Assembly: GCA_947460875.1 (NCBI GenBank)
Contig: CANHGR010000001.1
Coordinates: 62,001-126,000, forward strand
Length of the DNA stretch: 64,000 bases
Reading direction: 5' to 3'
DNA from: Sphingobacteriaceae bacterium
GTDB lineage: Bacteria; Bacteroidota; Bacteroidia; Sphingobacteriales; Sphingobacteriaceae
The notes under the pieces were generated by a model. It saw only the letters and a program-made list of their open reading frames with translations. It was not told the DNA's origin and did no database searches. How positions within the stretch are numbered: the first letter of the stretch is position 1; each line of letters begins with the position of its first letter. Shown in pieces: positions 9,087 through 17,833 of this stretch. Both the position numbers and the translations under genes were made by a program.

Positions 9087-9398
9087 ATGTCTGCATTAGC
9101 CGAGCAATTAAATAAAGTAATCGAGCGAACCGAAAGGTTAATAGTGCTCTGCGATGCGCTGCAGCAAGAAAATGATCTATTCAAGAGGGAAAACGAAAGT
9201 CTAAAAGCTAGTTTGGATCATGGGAAAATTAAAGCAGTTGAATTGGAAGAAAAGCTCAAAGTGTTAAAATTAGCACGTTCTTTAGAGGGCGCGCAAGTCG
9301 GCGTAACAGGTATAAATGAAAAAACACTTGACATAAAGCAAAAAATTAGCGATTTTGTGCGAGAAATAGATAAGTGTATTGTATTGCTGAAGAAGTAA
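9087..9398 (+). CDS. small coiled-coil protein upstream of zapA
   Basis: A 103-residue protein that is almost entirely predicted coiled coil: heptad-like Leu/Ile spacing runs from EQLNKVIERTERLIVLCDAL to about residue 70, then a basic linker and a second short helix ending IDKCIVLLKK. It starts 12 bases after pheT and ends shortly before zapA, so it is co-transcribed with both. I recognise no enzyme motif. The context and shape suggest a ZapB-like or other ZapA-partner role in cell division, but that is inference only. Confidence 0.75.
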   Translation: MSALAEQLNKVIERTERLIVLCDALQQENDLFKRENESLKASLDHGKIKAVELEEKLKVLKLARSLEGAQVGVTGINEKTLDIKQKISDFVREIDKCIVLLKK

Positions 9399-9419
9399 TA
9401 TATAGTGAAATCAAGCTCA

Positions 9420-9710
9420 ATGGGAGAAATCTCCATTAAAATAAATATTGCTGACCGTGTCTACCCCTTAAAGGTAAATATGGAAGAAGAGGAAATAATA
9501 AGAAGGGCAGCGAAACTAATTAATGACCGTATAAAAGAATATCAGGAAAATTATGCGGTCCGGGATAAACAAGATTTGTTATCCATGTCTGTATTACACT
9601 ATGCCACAGCGGCGCTGAAGGCAGAAAAGAAGGTAATACACGAGGATACAAGTGTGGCAGAAAAGGTTTACCAATTAGACCAGTTGTTAACAGATTTCTT
9701 TAAAAAGTAA
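9420..9710 (+). CDS. zapA: cell division protein ZapA
   Basis: ZapA promotes bundling of FtsZ filaments at the division site. The 96-residue protein begins MGEISIKINIADRVYPLKVN, the family N-terminal domain, and continues with EEEIIRRAAKLINDRIKEYQ and a C-terminal coiled-coil helix. I chose the ATG at 9420 rather than an in-frame GTG at 9405, because MGEISIKI is the conserved start and the five extra residues (MKSSS) are not. It lies in an operon with pheT and the coiled-coil gene. As in many bacteria, a 6S-like RNA appears to follow it. Confidence 0.92.
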   Translation: MGEISIKINIADRVYPLKVNMEEEEIIRRAAKLINDRIKEYQENYAVRDKQDLLSMSVLHYATAALKAEKKVIHEDTSVAEKVYQLDQLLTDFFKK

Positions 9711-9732
9711 TATCGTTCTTTATATCAGAGCA

Positions 9733-9910
9733 TTAAAAGTTTAACCGCAGTTAAATTTTTGAGTTTTCACTATTTTAAGCTTAACAATCAATAGTAGAAG
9801 TTAGCGGTAATCCATCGGGTCTCTTGACCACCTGGCAATTTCCCCGGACTTATACATTTTTGATGAACTTTTTTAATATATGAGACTTAAAATTTTTCGC
9901 GGTTTTTTTA
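9733..9910 (+). ncRNA. ssrS: candidate 6S RNA between zapA and rny
   Basis: The gap between zapA and rny folds by eye into one long, interrupted hairpin like 6S RNA. The outer stem pairs AACCGC (9743-9748) with GCGGTT (9899-9904), then AAATTTT-GAG (about 9753-9763) with CT-AAAATTT (about 9885-9894). A large AT-rich central bubble follows. The upper arm pairs ATCAA (about 9787-9791) with TTGAT, AAGT (9798-9801) with ACTT (9848-9851), CGG (9805-9807) with CCG (9844-9846), CCA (9812-9814) with TGG (9833-9835) and GGTC (9818-9821) with GACC (9826-9829) around TCTT. A T-run follows at 9903-9909. 6S RNA next to zapA is well known in Proteobacteria; I infer the same here from shape and synteny, not from a covariance search. 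Confidence 0.6.
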
Positions 9911-9922
9911 TTTAAACTATAT

Positions 9923-11476
9923 ATGGACATATTATTATACATTTTATTGGGACTGGCTGCAGGGGTCGTGATCGGTAGATTCATGCTTCGGGCTTTATTT
10001 AAGGCGCAAGAAATATCGGCTCAGAATAAGGCCAAAAAGATACTGCGAGAAGCAGAAAGCAGTGCTGAGATCCTAAAAAAGGATAAGCTTCTTGAGGCGA
10101 AAGAGCGTTTCCTTCAAATGAAGACGGAGCATGAACAAGAGATCAACTCTAAGAATAACGTAATTAATCAACGGGAGAACTCGATCAAGCAAAAGGAGCA
10201 GTCTATCAACCAGAAACTCGAGAACTTTACCCGAAAAGAACAGGAACTTGATAGCTTAAAAAAGAATCTGGAACGTCAGGCCGAAATCTCAAAAAAGAAG
10301 CAAGAAGAAGTTGATGCGTTAAAAAATCAACATGTACAGCAATTAGAAACCATTGCGGGCCTATCTGCCGATGATGCTAGAAATCAACTGGTAGAAAATC
10401 TTAAAGAAGAGGCGCGCACAAAGGCAATGATCCAGATCAAAGACATTGTTGATGAAGCGAAGCTTACTGCTAGCAAGGAAGCGAAAAAGGTTGTTATACA
10501 AACCATCCAAAGAACGGCGACGGAAAGCGCTATTGAAAATACAGTTTCGATCTTTAATATTGAAAGCGACGAGATTAAAGGCCGTGTAATTGGTCGAGAA
10601 GGAAGAAATATCCGCGCTTTAGAAGCTGCAACAGGAATCGAGATAATAGTTGATGACACGCCGGAAGCCATTATCCTATCAGGATTTGATCCCGTTAGGC
10701 GAGAAATTGCACGACTGGCATTGCACCGTTTGGTAACGGATGGTCGAATTCATCCTGCCCGTATCGAAGAAGTGGTTGCTAAAACAAAAAAGCAAATCGA
10801 GGATGAAATCGTAGAGATCGGTGAGCGTACGGTAATCGATCTTGGAATACATGGATTACATCCTGAATTGATTCGAATGGTTGGCAGAATGCGGTATCGT
10901 TCCTCATACGGACAAAACTTATTACAACACTCCCGAGAGGTAGCTAACTTCTGTGCAACGATGGCTGCCGAGTTAGGCCTCAATGTTAAGCTTGCAAAGC
11001 GCGCAGGGTTGTTGCATGATATCGGTAAAGTGCCTGATGACAATCCGGAATTGCCACACGCAATTTTAGGAATGCAGCTGGCCGAAAAATACAAGGAACA
11101 TCCGGAAGTTTGTAATGCGATAGGGGCTCACCATGATGAAGTTGAAATGACTTCGATGATTTCTCCAATCATTCAGGCATGTGATGCAATTTCAGGTGCC
11201 CGTCCCGGTGCTCGTCGCGAAGTAGTTGAAAGCTATATTAAACGTTTGAAAGAGTTGGAAGAATTAGCTTTATCCTATCCCGGTGTTGAAAAAACATTCG
11301 CCATTCAAGCAGGAAGAGAACTACGTGTCGTTGTGGAGAGTGAGCGTGTTAGTGATGCTGAATCAGAGATTTTGGCCGCTGATATCTCAAACCGGATTCA
11401 GACTGAAATGATTTATCCGGGGCAGATTAAAGTGACGGTGATACGGGAAACGAGGTCAGTTGCTTACGCGAAGTAA
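9923..11476 (+). CDS. rny: ribonuclease Y
   Basis: Membrane-anchored endoribonuclease that starts mRNA decay. The 517-residue protein shows the whole RNase Y architecture: an N-terminal membrane span (residues 1-25, [18 protein letters not shown]), a long charged coiled coil (about 35-150), a KH RNA-binding domain (about 205-275, [20 protein letters not shown]) and an HD domain (about 330-425) with the catalytic pair in [14 protein letters not shown] and an HHDEVE stretch. It follows the candidate 6S RNA by a short gap; a promoter of its own is not obvious. Length is normal and no defect is seen. Confidence 0.97.
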   Translation: MDILLYILLGLAAGVVIGRFMLRALFKAQEISAQNKAKKILREAESSAEILKKDKLLEAKERFLQMKTEHEQEINSKNNVINQRENSIKQKEQSINQKLENFTRKEQELDSLKKNLERQAEISKKKQEEVDALKNQHVQQLETIAGLSADDARNQLVENLKEEARTKAMIQIKDIVDEAKLTASKEAKKVVIQTIQRTATESAIENTVSIFNIESDEIKGRVIGREGRNIRALEAATGIEIIVDDTPEAIILSGFDPVRREIARLALHRLVTDGRIHPARIEEVVAKTKKQIEDEIVEIGERTVIDLGIHGLHPELIRMVGRMRYRSSYGQNLLQHSREVANFCATMAAELGLNVKLAKRAGLLHDIGKVPDDNPELPHAILGMQLAEKYKEHPEVCNAIGAHHDEVEMTSMISPIIQACDAISGARPGARREVVESYIKRLKELEELALSYPGVEKTFAIQAGRELRVVVESERVSDAESEILAADISNRIQTEMIYPGQIKVTVIRETRSVAYAK

Positions 11477-11555
11477 AAGGGAATTCTAACAGTCCGAAAA
11501 GACAAAAGGTGCAGAAACTTGCAGGGAAACCGCTCTAACGCTTTAAATAAGTGCT

Positions 11556-12080
11556 ATGAAAAATAGTGATAAGATCTCATCTGTTCAAAAGCCGATCAGG
11601 CGAATAGATCAGTACTTTGATAAGTATGCAGAATCACATCAACATAGTATCAATAAAATTATTCACTGGATCTGCGTACCACTAATCCTATTTAGCCTTT
11701 TAGGCTTGATTTGGTCAATTCCTTTTCCCCATCTTGAGTTTTTGGGACGATATTATGGGTATGTAAATTGGTTCTCTATCCTATTTGCATTCGTCATGTA
11801 CTATTATTACAAACTTTCGCCTGTGTTAACATATGCGATGATCCTTGTTACGTTTGCTTTTGCAGCTGTTATTGTAACCCTTGAAAAGATGGAAAAAGAA
11901 GGTGGATTGCCCTTGTGGCAGATTTGTCTATCAATTTTCGTTATCTCATGGATAGGGCAATTTATCGGTCATAAGATCGAAGGAAAGAAACCTTCGTTCT
12001 TTGACGATTTAAAATTCTTACTCATCGGTCCCCTTTGGCTTTTACATTTTATTTTCAAGAAATTAAATCTCCCCTATTGA
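11556..12080 (+). CDS. Mpo1/DUF962-family membrane protein
   Basis: A 174-residue membrane protein of the DUF962 family, whose yeast member Mpo1 is an iron-dependent dioxygenase acting on 2-hydroxy fatty acids. Family features are the N-terminal RIDQYFDKYAESHQHSINK, with the conserved Tyr and His, the following IIHWICVPLI span, three further hydrophobic spans, and the second His motif IGQFIGHKIEGKKPSF. These His residues are the likely metal ligands. It stands alone between rny and a TonB-dependent receptor. The bacterial function is inferred from the family only. Confidence 0.85.
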   Translation: MKNSDKISSVQKPIRRIDQYFDKYAESHQHSINKIIHWICVPLILFSLLGLIWSIPFPHLEFLGRYYGYVNWFSILFAFVMYYYYKLSPVLTYAMILVTFAFAAVIVTLEKMEKEGGLPLWQICLSIFVISWIGQFIGHKIEGKKPSFFDDLKFLLIGPLWLLHFIFKKLNLPY

Positions 12081-12085
12081 GAGTG

Positions 12086-12163
12086 TTAACAATTACTTAA
12101 CATTAAACTCATGTACCTTTAATCACCACCTAACATAGAAGTAACATTGCCTTAATACTTTTG
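12086..12163 (+). promoter_or_regulatory. TonB-receptor promoter with TTAACA-like elements every 11 bp
   Basis: Elements stand at exact 11-base steps: TTAACA 12086, TTAACA 12097, CTCATG (no match) 12108, TTAATC 12119, CTAACA 12130, GTAACA 12141. The last runs into TAACATTG (12142-12149), and six bases later comes a -7 box TACTTTTG (12156-12163). The same TAACATTG-N6-TAnnTTTG order occurs before the lipoprotein gene at 15072. Direct repeats of TTAACA-like words with one-helical-turn spacing, replacing the -33 region, are the architecture of PhoB/PhoP-type Pho boxes; the assignment to phosphate control is inference. Confidence 0.6.
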
Positions 12164-12185
12164 CTGTAACTAAAAATCAGTAAAA

Positions 12186-14981
12186 GTGAAAAGAAAAAAG
12201 ACTTTTAGAATTTTCGCCCTGGCAATAATTACGGGCTTATTTTCGATAACCGCGTTTGCACAGCAAACTGGTAGAATAGCCGGTAAAATTTCAGATATCA
12301 AAACCGGCGAAACGCTGGTCGCTGTTATTGTTAGAGTGGACGGTACAACTAAGGCTATATCAAGTGATGTAGAAGGCATGTATTCGTTTGCAAATATGGC
12401 TCCCGGGAAGTACGCACTAACGTTTTCTTACCTTGGATATCAATCGAAAAACATCACGGACGTAACTGTAACAGCAGGAACTACGACCAACTTAGACATC
12501 ATCCTAGAACAATCGGCTTCATCGCTTGACGTGGTAACAATTACTTCATCAGCGCGTTTGGAGTCGGTAAGTGCTCTATATGCATCACAAAAGACGAGCA
12601 TTAGCATCTCTAGTGGTATTACTTCTGAATTGATTAAAAGAACTCCTGACCGTAATACTTCTGATGTTTTAAAACGTGTGAGCGGTGCGAGTATTCAGGA
12701 TAATAAATTTGTAATTATTCGTGGATTAGCAGACAGATACAATACTTCGATTTTGAATAACGCTATTCTTCCATCTTCCGAACCGGATAGAAAAGCGTTT
12801 TCATTCGATATTATACCCTCCAGCTTAATTGATAGGGTTGTAGTAAACAAAACGGCTTCTGCCAACCTTCCCGGTGATTTTGCAGGCGGTGTTATTCAAG
12901 TAATCACTCGTGACGTGCCGGAATCAAATTTTTTAAATCTTGCTGTAAGTTTTGGATATAACAGTCAATCAACTTTTAAAGACTTCACATCAAACGGTAG
13001 AAATAAATATGATTTTCTTGGTTTTGATGATGGCAGCAGAAAGCTTCCTGCAGGTTTTCCGGCCTCCTTCCAAGAGTACAACCCATTAACGAATGCACAA
13101 AAGGCACAGTTTACTGGGCAGCTGAAAAACTCATACGGGCAATCAAAGACTAGTGCAATACCTTCTCAAACTCATCAAATAACCTACGGTAAAAGAAAGG
13201 ATCTTAAGAACGGTGGTTCTTTTGGAAGTATTTTGTCATTGAGCTATAGAAATGCTCAGAATATGGCAGTGGCCGAAAGAAAAGATTATGAATTTTCTGG
13301 AAATCCATTTTATGAATACGAAGAAGATATATTCAAGTATAGCACTAATGTAGGTCTACTTGGCAATTTCGCCTTAGTAAAGGGATCTAATAAGTTTGCA
13401 TTCAAGAACATGTATAATCGTGGATTTGAAGACAGCTACACGGCAAGAACTGGATTCACTACAGATAATATTCAGGATATACAGTTTAGCAGTTCAGACC
13501 TTACTCAAAAAAGTCTTTTTAACTCGCAGTTAGAAGGTGATCACCAGTTTGGTAAAAAGAAACTTAAGTTTAATTGGAACTTAAACTACGCAAGAGTTGA
13601 AAGAGAGCAACCTGATCAACGGACAATGGACTATAGGCGGTCCTTGGGCTCTTCTGCGCCATTTCGTCTAATCGATAGAAATACGAGAAGATTTTTCTCA
13701 GATCTACAGGAAGATACCTATGGAGCTCAGACTGCCGTAACAGTGCCTTTAAAGATGTTTGATCAGCAAGCTTCGTTGAAAGCAGGACTTTTAATACAAT
13801 ACAAACAGCGTGATTTTAAAGCTCGTATTTTCAATTATCAATTCGTAGGTCCGTCTGTTTTTGAAGCTCCCTTTAGTAGCCAGCCAAAAGAACAGATTTT
13901 CCAGGCTTCAAATATTAGCGAGAATGGTTACATCCTTACTGATTTTACGAACAATACTGATAGTTATGATGCTAATTCTGATTTGAATGCCGGTTTCATA
14001 ATGCTGGATAATCAAGTCGGTGAAAGATTTAGATTGTCATATGGTGCACGTGTTGAGCAATTTGCACAAACGCTAAATGCAATAGATTTTTCTGGTCAGG
14101 CAATTTCTGCCAAACAAGACAATCTGGATGTATTGCCATCGGCAAACATTACCTATAAAGTTAATGAGCAGGCTAATGTCCGTTTATCGGGTTCCCAGAC
14201 AGTTTCAAGGCCGGAGTTCAGAGAGTTGGCTTTATTTAATTACTATGATTTTGTGAGCCAAATATCAGTTACAGGTAACCCGGCGCTAAAACGTGCTAAA
14301 ATTATCAATGCCGATTTGCGCTATGAAGTATATCCTTCGCCAGGAGAAGCCGTTACCGTATCGGCGTTTTATAAAAACTTTGACAGTCCGATAGAACAAC
14401 GCATGAATTCAAATTCTACTCCGGTAGTTCGTGGTATCAATTATTTAAATGCAGACCAAGCAACTTCTTTAGGGCTCGAATTGGATGTACGCAAAAAATT
14501 AACATTCTTGGGAGATAGCGAGTGGCTTGAAAATTTGACAGCTTTTGCAAATGCAACATATATCAAGTCAAAGGTTATTGGCCAAGGTATTGATAGACCA
14601 TTGCAAGGGCAGTCACCTTATCTTGTGAATGCGGGTTTACAATATTTCTCTCCAGTTTCTAATTTAACTTTTACAACGGTTTACAACCGTATCGGACAAC
14701 GGATATTTCTAGTTGGTTATCAAGGCTACGCAGATATTTATGAAAACGCGCGGGATGTAATTGATTTGCAGATTAGTAAGAAAGTGTTTAAGTCGAACGC
14801 TGAAATTAAGCTGAATGTAGGCGATATTCTTAATCAATCAACTGTGTTTTATCAGAATAATGAAGGAAATAAGAACCGGGCGTACGAAGGTGAAGGTACA
14901 GACAGGCTAATCAATTCATCTAGACTGGGTACTAACGTATCACTTTCATTCTCTTATAATCTTGGCCTTGAAAAAAAGTGA
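12186..14981 (+). CDS. TonB-dependent outer-membrane receptor
   Basis: Outer-membrane active-transport receptor of 931 residues. A signal peptide (about 1-25, ending SITAFAQQ) precedes a carboxypeptidase-like regulatory domain (about 27-105, TGRIAGKISDIKTGETLVAV), a plug (about 130-235, SGASIQDNKFVIIRGLADRY) and a long beta barrel ending in the aromatic stretch SLSFSYNLGLEKK. The start is a GTG at 12186; no ATG lies before the signal peptide. It is not accompanied by a SusD-like protein; the next gene encodes a secreted lipoprotein with a matching promoter, so the two probably act together. The substrate is unknown, although phosphate-starvation control is suggested by the upstream repeats. 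Confidence 0.92.
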   Translation: MKRKKTFRIFALAIITGLFSITAFAQQTGRIAGKISDIKTGETLVAVIVRVDGTTKAISSDVEGMYSFANMAPGKYALTFSYLGYQSKNITDVTVTAGTTTNLDIILEQSASSLDVVTITSSARLESVSALYASQKTSISISSGITSELIKRTPDRNTSDVLKRVSGASIQDNKFVIIRGLADRYNTSILNNAILPSSEPDRKAFSFDIIPSSLIDRVVVNKTASANLPGDFAGGVIQVITRDVPESNFLNLAVSFGYNSQSTFKDFTSNGRNKYDFLGFDDGSRKLPAGFPASFQEYNPLTNAQKAQFTGQLKNSYGQSKTSAIPSQTHQITYGKRKDLKNGGSFGSILSLSYRNAQNMAVAERKDYEFSGNPFYEYEEDIFKYSTNVGLLGNFALVKGSNKFAFKNMYNRGFEDSYTARTGFTTDNIQDIQFSSSDLTQKSLFNSQLEGDHQFGKKKLKFNWNLNYARVEREQPDQRTMDYRRSLGSSAPFRLIDRNTRRFFSDLQEDTYGAQTAVTVPLKMFDQQASLKAGLLIQYKQRDFKARIFNYQFVGPSVFEAPFSSQPKEQIFQASNISENGYILTDFTNNTDSYDANSDLNAGFIMLDNQVGERFRLSYGARVEQFAQTLNAIDFSGQAISAKQDNLDVLPSANITYKVNEQANVRLSGSQTVSRPEFRELALFNYYDFVSQISVTGNPALKRAKIINADLRYEVYPSPGEAVTVSAFYKNFDSPIEQRMNSNSTPVVRGINYLNADQATSLGLELDVRKKLTFLGDSEWLENLTAFANATYIKSKVIGQGIDRPLQGQSPYLVNAGLQYFSPVSNLTFTTVYNRIGQRIFLVGYQGYADIYENARDVIDLQISKKVFKSNAEIKLNVGDILNQSTVFYQNNEGNKNRAYEGEGTDRLINSSRLGTNVSLSFSYNLGLEKK

Positions 14982-15005
14982 AAGGCTAGTTTTTAAACAG
15001 ACGAT

Positions 15006-15050
15006 TTAATGCTGACTTAAAGTTAAGATAACATTGGGTAGCTAATTTTG
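15006..15050 (+). promoter_or_regulatory. lipoprotein promoter with 11-bp repeats matching the receptor promoter
   Basis: TTAATG 15006, TTAAAG 15017 and ATAACA 15028 are spaced exactly 11 bases apart. The last forms TAACATTG (15029-15036), followed after six bases by the -7 box TAATTTTG (15043-15050), 22 bases before the ATG. Word, gap and box match the promoter at 12142-12163. Confidence 0.6.
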
Positions 15051-15071
15051 TAACAAATTAAATTTAACAAT

Positions 15072-16448
15072 ATGAAATTTTTAAAATTAAAAAGCTTATT
15101 TCTGGCAGCAGTTGTGTTGATGTCAGCGTGTAAAAAAGATGAGGATGCTCCAGTAGTAGATCCTAATGCAAATGCGATTTTGACTTTGCAAACCGGTGGT
15201 ACAATAACAGGTGTTTACAAGAAAACCACATTGAATATCCCAGAAGGAACTTATACGCTTAAAGGCTACGTGTTTTTTGAAGAAGGTAGTGAGATCAATA
15301 TCGCTGCAGGTGCAATTATAAAAAGTGATGTTTCTGATAAAGGCGCTTTAATTATAGAAAGAGGCGCTAAAATTAATGCTGTTGGTACAGCTGCTAAACC
15401 TATCGTATTTACGTCAGGCAAGGCTGTGGGCCAGCGTATGCCTGGTGATTGGGGTGGCATTGTTATTTTGGGAAAAGCAACTACTAACCGGACTACTGAA
15501 CCTACTATCGAAGGCGGCATTGGTAAGAACTACGGCGGTACAGTTGACAATGATAATTCAGGTACGTTAAAATATGTACGTATCGAGTTTGCGGGGATAG
15601 CTGCACAACTAAACTCTGAAATTAACGGATTGACATTAGGTGGAGTCGGTTCTGGTACAACAATAGAATATGTACAAGTATCTTACGGTAATGACGATGC
15701 ATTCGAAATTTTCGGTGGAACAGTAAATGCGAAATATCTAATTGCACATGCTACTGCGGATGATGATTTTGATTTTGACTTTGGTTACAGAGGCAGAATT
15801 CAATTTGGTGTTACTTTAAGAGATCCTTCAATAGTAGATCCTGCCGATGCCGGTAATGGAGTTGAGTGCGATAATGATGGTACAGGAACGCTTGCAACGC
15901 CAACTACAAGGCCAGTACTTTCCAACTTTACCTTTATCGGTCCAAACTCGGACGTTACTACGTCTAAGAATCATAATTTTGCGAATCGTTTTAGAAGATC
16001 TTCAACATTTGTTTTGAATAATTCAGTACTGATTGGATGGATGAAAGGTGGATTGTCTTTGGAGTCTGACCAAACCTATAACAGTTTAGTCGATGCGGCT
16101 GGAACTTCAGAATTCAAAAATAATTTATTGCATGCTAACTTAGATTCTTATAGAATTGGGTCTGTTACTGTAAGTGGAGCTCTTGCTGCTACTGTAAAAA
16201 CTAAGGTAGAAGCAAGCGCAACAACTACTCTAACTGCAGCGGTTGATGCAAAACTTACTGATCCATTTAATCTTGTTACACCAAATCTTTTGCCAGCAAC
16301 TGGTTCGCCTGCATTGACTGGAGCTGCATTTGCCGGTGATTTAACCAACTCATTCTTTACTTCTACTACTTACCGTGGAGCATTTGGTACAACAAACTGG
16401 ATGGCCGGATGGACAAGTTTCATAGTAAAAGGAGCAGCAGGATACTAA
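15072..16448 (+). CDS. secreted lipoprotein with beta-helix-like repeats, unknown function
   Basis: A 458-residue protein with a lipoprotein signal: MKFLKLKSLFLAAVVLMSACKK, with the lipobox MSAC and Cys near residue 20. The mature part is rich in Gly, Thr, Asp and Asn, with conserved-looking stretches GDWGGIVILGKA, YGGTVDNDNSGTLKYVRIEF, GVGSGTTIEYVQVSYGNDD and ADDDFDFDFGYRGRIQFG. This pattern suggests a right-handed beta-helix and possible calcium binding by Asp clusters. Homologues known to me are widespread in Bacteroidota, sometimes mislabelled as multidrug transporters, and commonly sit beside a TonB-dependent receptor, as here. No catalytic residues are evident. It is probably co-regulated with the receptor upstream. 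Confidence 0.85.
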   Translation: MKFLKLKSLFLAAVVLMSACKKDEDAPVVDPNANAILTLQTGGTITGVYKKTTLNIPEGTYTLKGYVFFEEGSEINIAAGAIIKSDVSDKGALIIERGAKINAVGTAAKPIVFTSGKAVGQRMPGDWGGIVILGKATTNRTTEPTIEGGIGKNYGGTVDNDNSGTLKYVRIEFAGIAAQLNSEINGLTLGGVGSGTTIEYVQVSYGNDDAFEIFGGTVNAKYLIAHATADDDFDFDFGYRGRIQFGVTLRDPSIVDPADAGNGVECDNDGTGTLATPTTRPVLSNFTFIGPNSDVTTSKNHNFANRFRRSSTFVLNNSVLIGWMKGGLSLESDQTYNSLVDAAGTSEFKNNLLHANLDSYRIGSVTVSGALAATVKTKVEASATTTLTAAVDAKLTDPFNLVTPNLLPATGSPALTGAAFAGDLTNSFFTSTTYRGAFGTTNWMAGWTSFIVKGAAGY

Positions 16449-16472
16449 TTTATTCTCTTCCATATATTAATA

Positions 16473-16505
16473 AAAAAAGGTCTGCAAGTCGCAGGCCTTT
16501 TTTGT
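16473..16505. terminator. bidirectional terminator between convergent genes
   Basis: AAAAAGGTCTGC (16476-16484 core) pairs with GCAGGCCTTTTT (16491-16502) around AAGTC. A-run and T-run flanks let it act for both the lipoprotein gene and the convergent gene ending at 16505. Confidence 0.8.
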
Positions 16506-17716
16506 TAATGAATTTTTTTATCGGGAGCGTACTGATATACCACTTGGTAGGCCAGATTTTGAAATTTAGGGGCTAGTTGCCCTATTTTTAAATTCTCTAA
16601 TTGCGGTGTAGGTTCGCATACATAGTACTTTTTTCCGTCATATATAATAGGTTTTCCAACAGGCTTATCGAACTGCACCGCCATGGTGATATGAGTAGGA
16701 TACAGCAGTGCGATCATAGGTAGATTGTATATCTCCTTTACTAGGTAAAAAAAAAGTGCAACTCGATCATCACAATCACTTTGGTCGTAAAATAGAGTTT
16801 GCTCTGGCGAGAGGCGTTTTTCCTTTCCGAAGTTGTCGTTGTCATCCTCATAGATAAACGCGTTTCGGGTAAATTTCATTAAATAGTCGACTCCTTTTTT
16901 TTCAGACATTCCCTTTAGATTCTCTTTCAACGGCGGTATCAAGGAGCGGTAGGTTTCCTTGCTTAATGGGATGTTAAAGTAGGTTCCAAAATCCACTATT
17001 GGATAGTTCGCAAATATGTTTGCCACTTCAGGGTTCAACATTATCTTAAAATGATAGGCTTTCTGCTTATAGTTAAAACCGATCTCTTTTTCTTTATAGC
17101 TTTCTAATTTGAAGTCCGGCAATTGAGTTACCTTATATGAAAACGCCTTTTCTGCGCCGGCTATCACAATATTGGTTGGGCTAATCTTGTTCTTTTCAAA
17201 ATCTATTTTACCGTAATCGTGATAATTCAGACACATATATTGGTTATTGTCAATGGTATAGAAAGGAATGTCTTCAAGTTGATCATTGCTTTTTACATAA
17301 AAAAGTAGTTGATCTTTGACAAGCCCAAGCGTTGCATCGTAACCTGATTTGGCTAACAGGAACCATTTGTAAAGTGTATAGCGATTATAATCATTGGCTT
17401 TCGGGCTAATTGCTTCTGCGGTTTTTCTGATCAACTGGTAGTAAAGCCAATCGTTTATCTTGTGATCATTGCGAAATGAAATAAGTGAATCAATCAATGG
17501 CTGGTAGTTGCCAGCATTAATCCGTGTATAAAACTCTAATACAGATTCTTCTGATAGCGGCCCTTTGAAATCCACTATAATAGACTGGTCAACGGTTACA
17601 TGGAAGGTTTGGCCGTAAAACTCGAAAGAGTTAATTCTAGTGTCAATCTTTCCATAAGATGGAAAGATACATCCCATAAGAATTGTAAATAACAAGCTGA
17701 ATATGAGGTGTCTCAA
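16505..17716 (-). CDS. secreted transglutaminase-like protein
   Basis: A 403-residue protein with an N-terminal signal peptide (about 1-22, HLIFSLLFTILMGCIFPSYG; the Cys lacks a good lipobox). The C-terminal half has the arrangement of a transglutaminase-like cysteine protease fold: a Cys in DQSDCDDRVALFFYLVK (about 320), a His in YPTHITMAV (about 350) and a third polar residue near YYVCEPTP (about 372). The start is TTG at 17716, needed to keep the signal peptide. The substrate is unknown. A triplet of TTAACA at 11-base period lies 18-45 bases upstream, linking it to the two genes before it. It is convergent with the lipoprotein gene. Confidence 0.75.
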   Translation of the reverse strand: MRHLIFSLLFTILMGCIFPSYGKIDTRINSFEFYGQTFHVTVDQSIIVDFKGPLSEESVLEFYTRINAGNYQPLIDSLISFRNDHKINDWLYYQLIRKTAEAISPKANDYNRYTLYKWFLLAKSGYDATLGLVKDQLLFYVKSNDQLEDIPFYTIDNNQYMCLNYHDYGKIDFEKNKISPTNIVIAGAEKAFSYKVTQLPDFKLESYKEKEIGFNYKQKAYHFKIMLNPEVANIFANYPIVDFGTYFNIPLSKETYRSLIPPLKENLKGMSEKKGVDYLMKFTRNAFIYEDDNDNFGKEKRLSPEQTLFYDQSDCDDRVALFFYLVKEIYNLPMIALLYPTHITMAVQFDKPVGKPIIYDGKKYYVCEPTPQLENLKIGQLAPKFQNLAYQVVYQYAPDKKIH

Positions 17717-17733
17717 ACTATTATAGTTTTATA

Positions 17734-17761
17734 TTAACACTAAGTTAACATTAAATTAACA
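17734..17761. promoter_or_regulatory. three perfect TTAACA repeats, 11-bp period
   Basis: TTAACA occurs at 17734, 17745 and 17756, exactly 11 bases apart, in the gap between the divergent genes ending/starting at 17716 and 17834. It is the cleanest of three such arrays in the window. A good TAnnTTTG box is not seen at the expected distance in either direction, so the target gene is uncertain. Confidence 0.55.
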
Positions 17762-17789
17762 TATATATAACAAAGATGGAAAGTTTTTA

Positions 17790-17819
17790 AGTTGGAATTA
17801 TTTCCAACTAACTTTTTTT
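17790..17819 (+). terminator. hairpin with T-run in a divergent gap
   Basis: AGTTGGAA (17790-17797) pairs with TTCCAACT (17802-17809) around a four-base loop, followed by a run of seven T residues at 17813-17819. A terminator pointing toward the next gene is odd, since no gene lies before it on this strand; it could end a short transcript started near the TTAACA array, or act as an attenuator. Confidence 0.45.
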
Positions 17820-17833
17820 ACAGATATTAGGGC

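Noticed and set aside
12186-16448. SusC/SusD-type polysaccharide utilisation locus
   Set aside because: No SusD-like lipoprotein or glycoside hydrolase is present; the neighbour is a beta-helix-like lipoprotein of another family.
17734-17761. CRISPR-like repeat
   Set aside because: Units of 11 bases with no distinct spacers and no cas genes; it is a regulator-type direct repeat.
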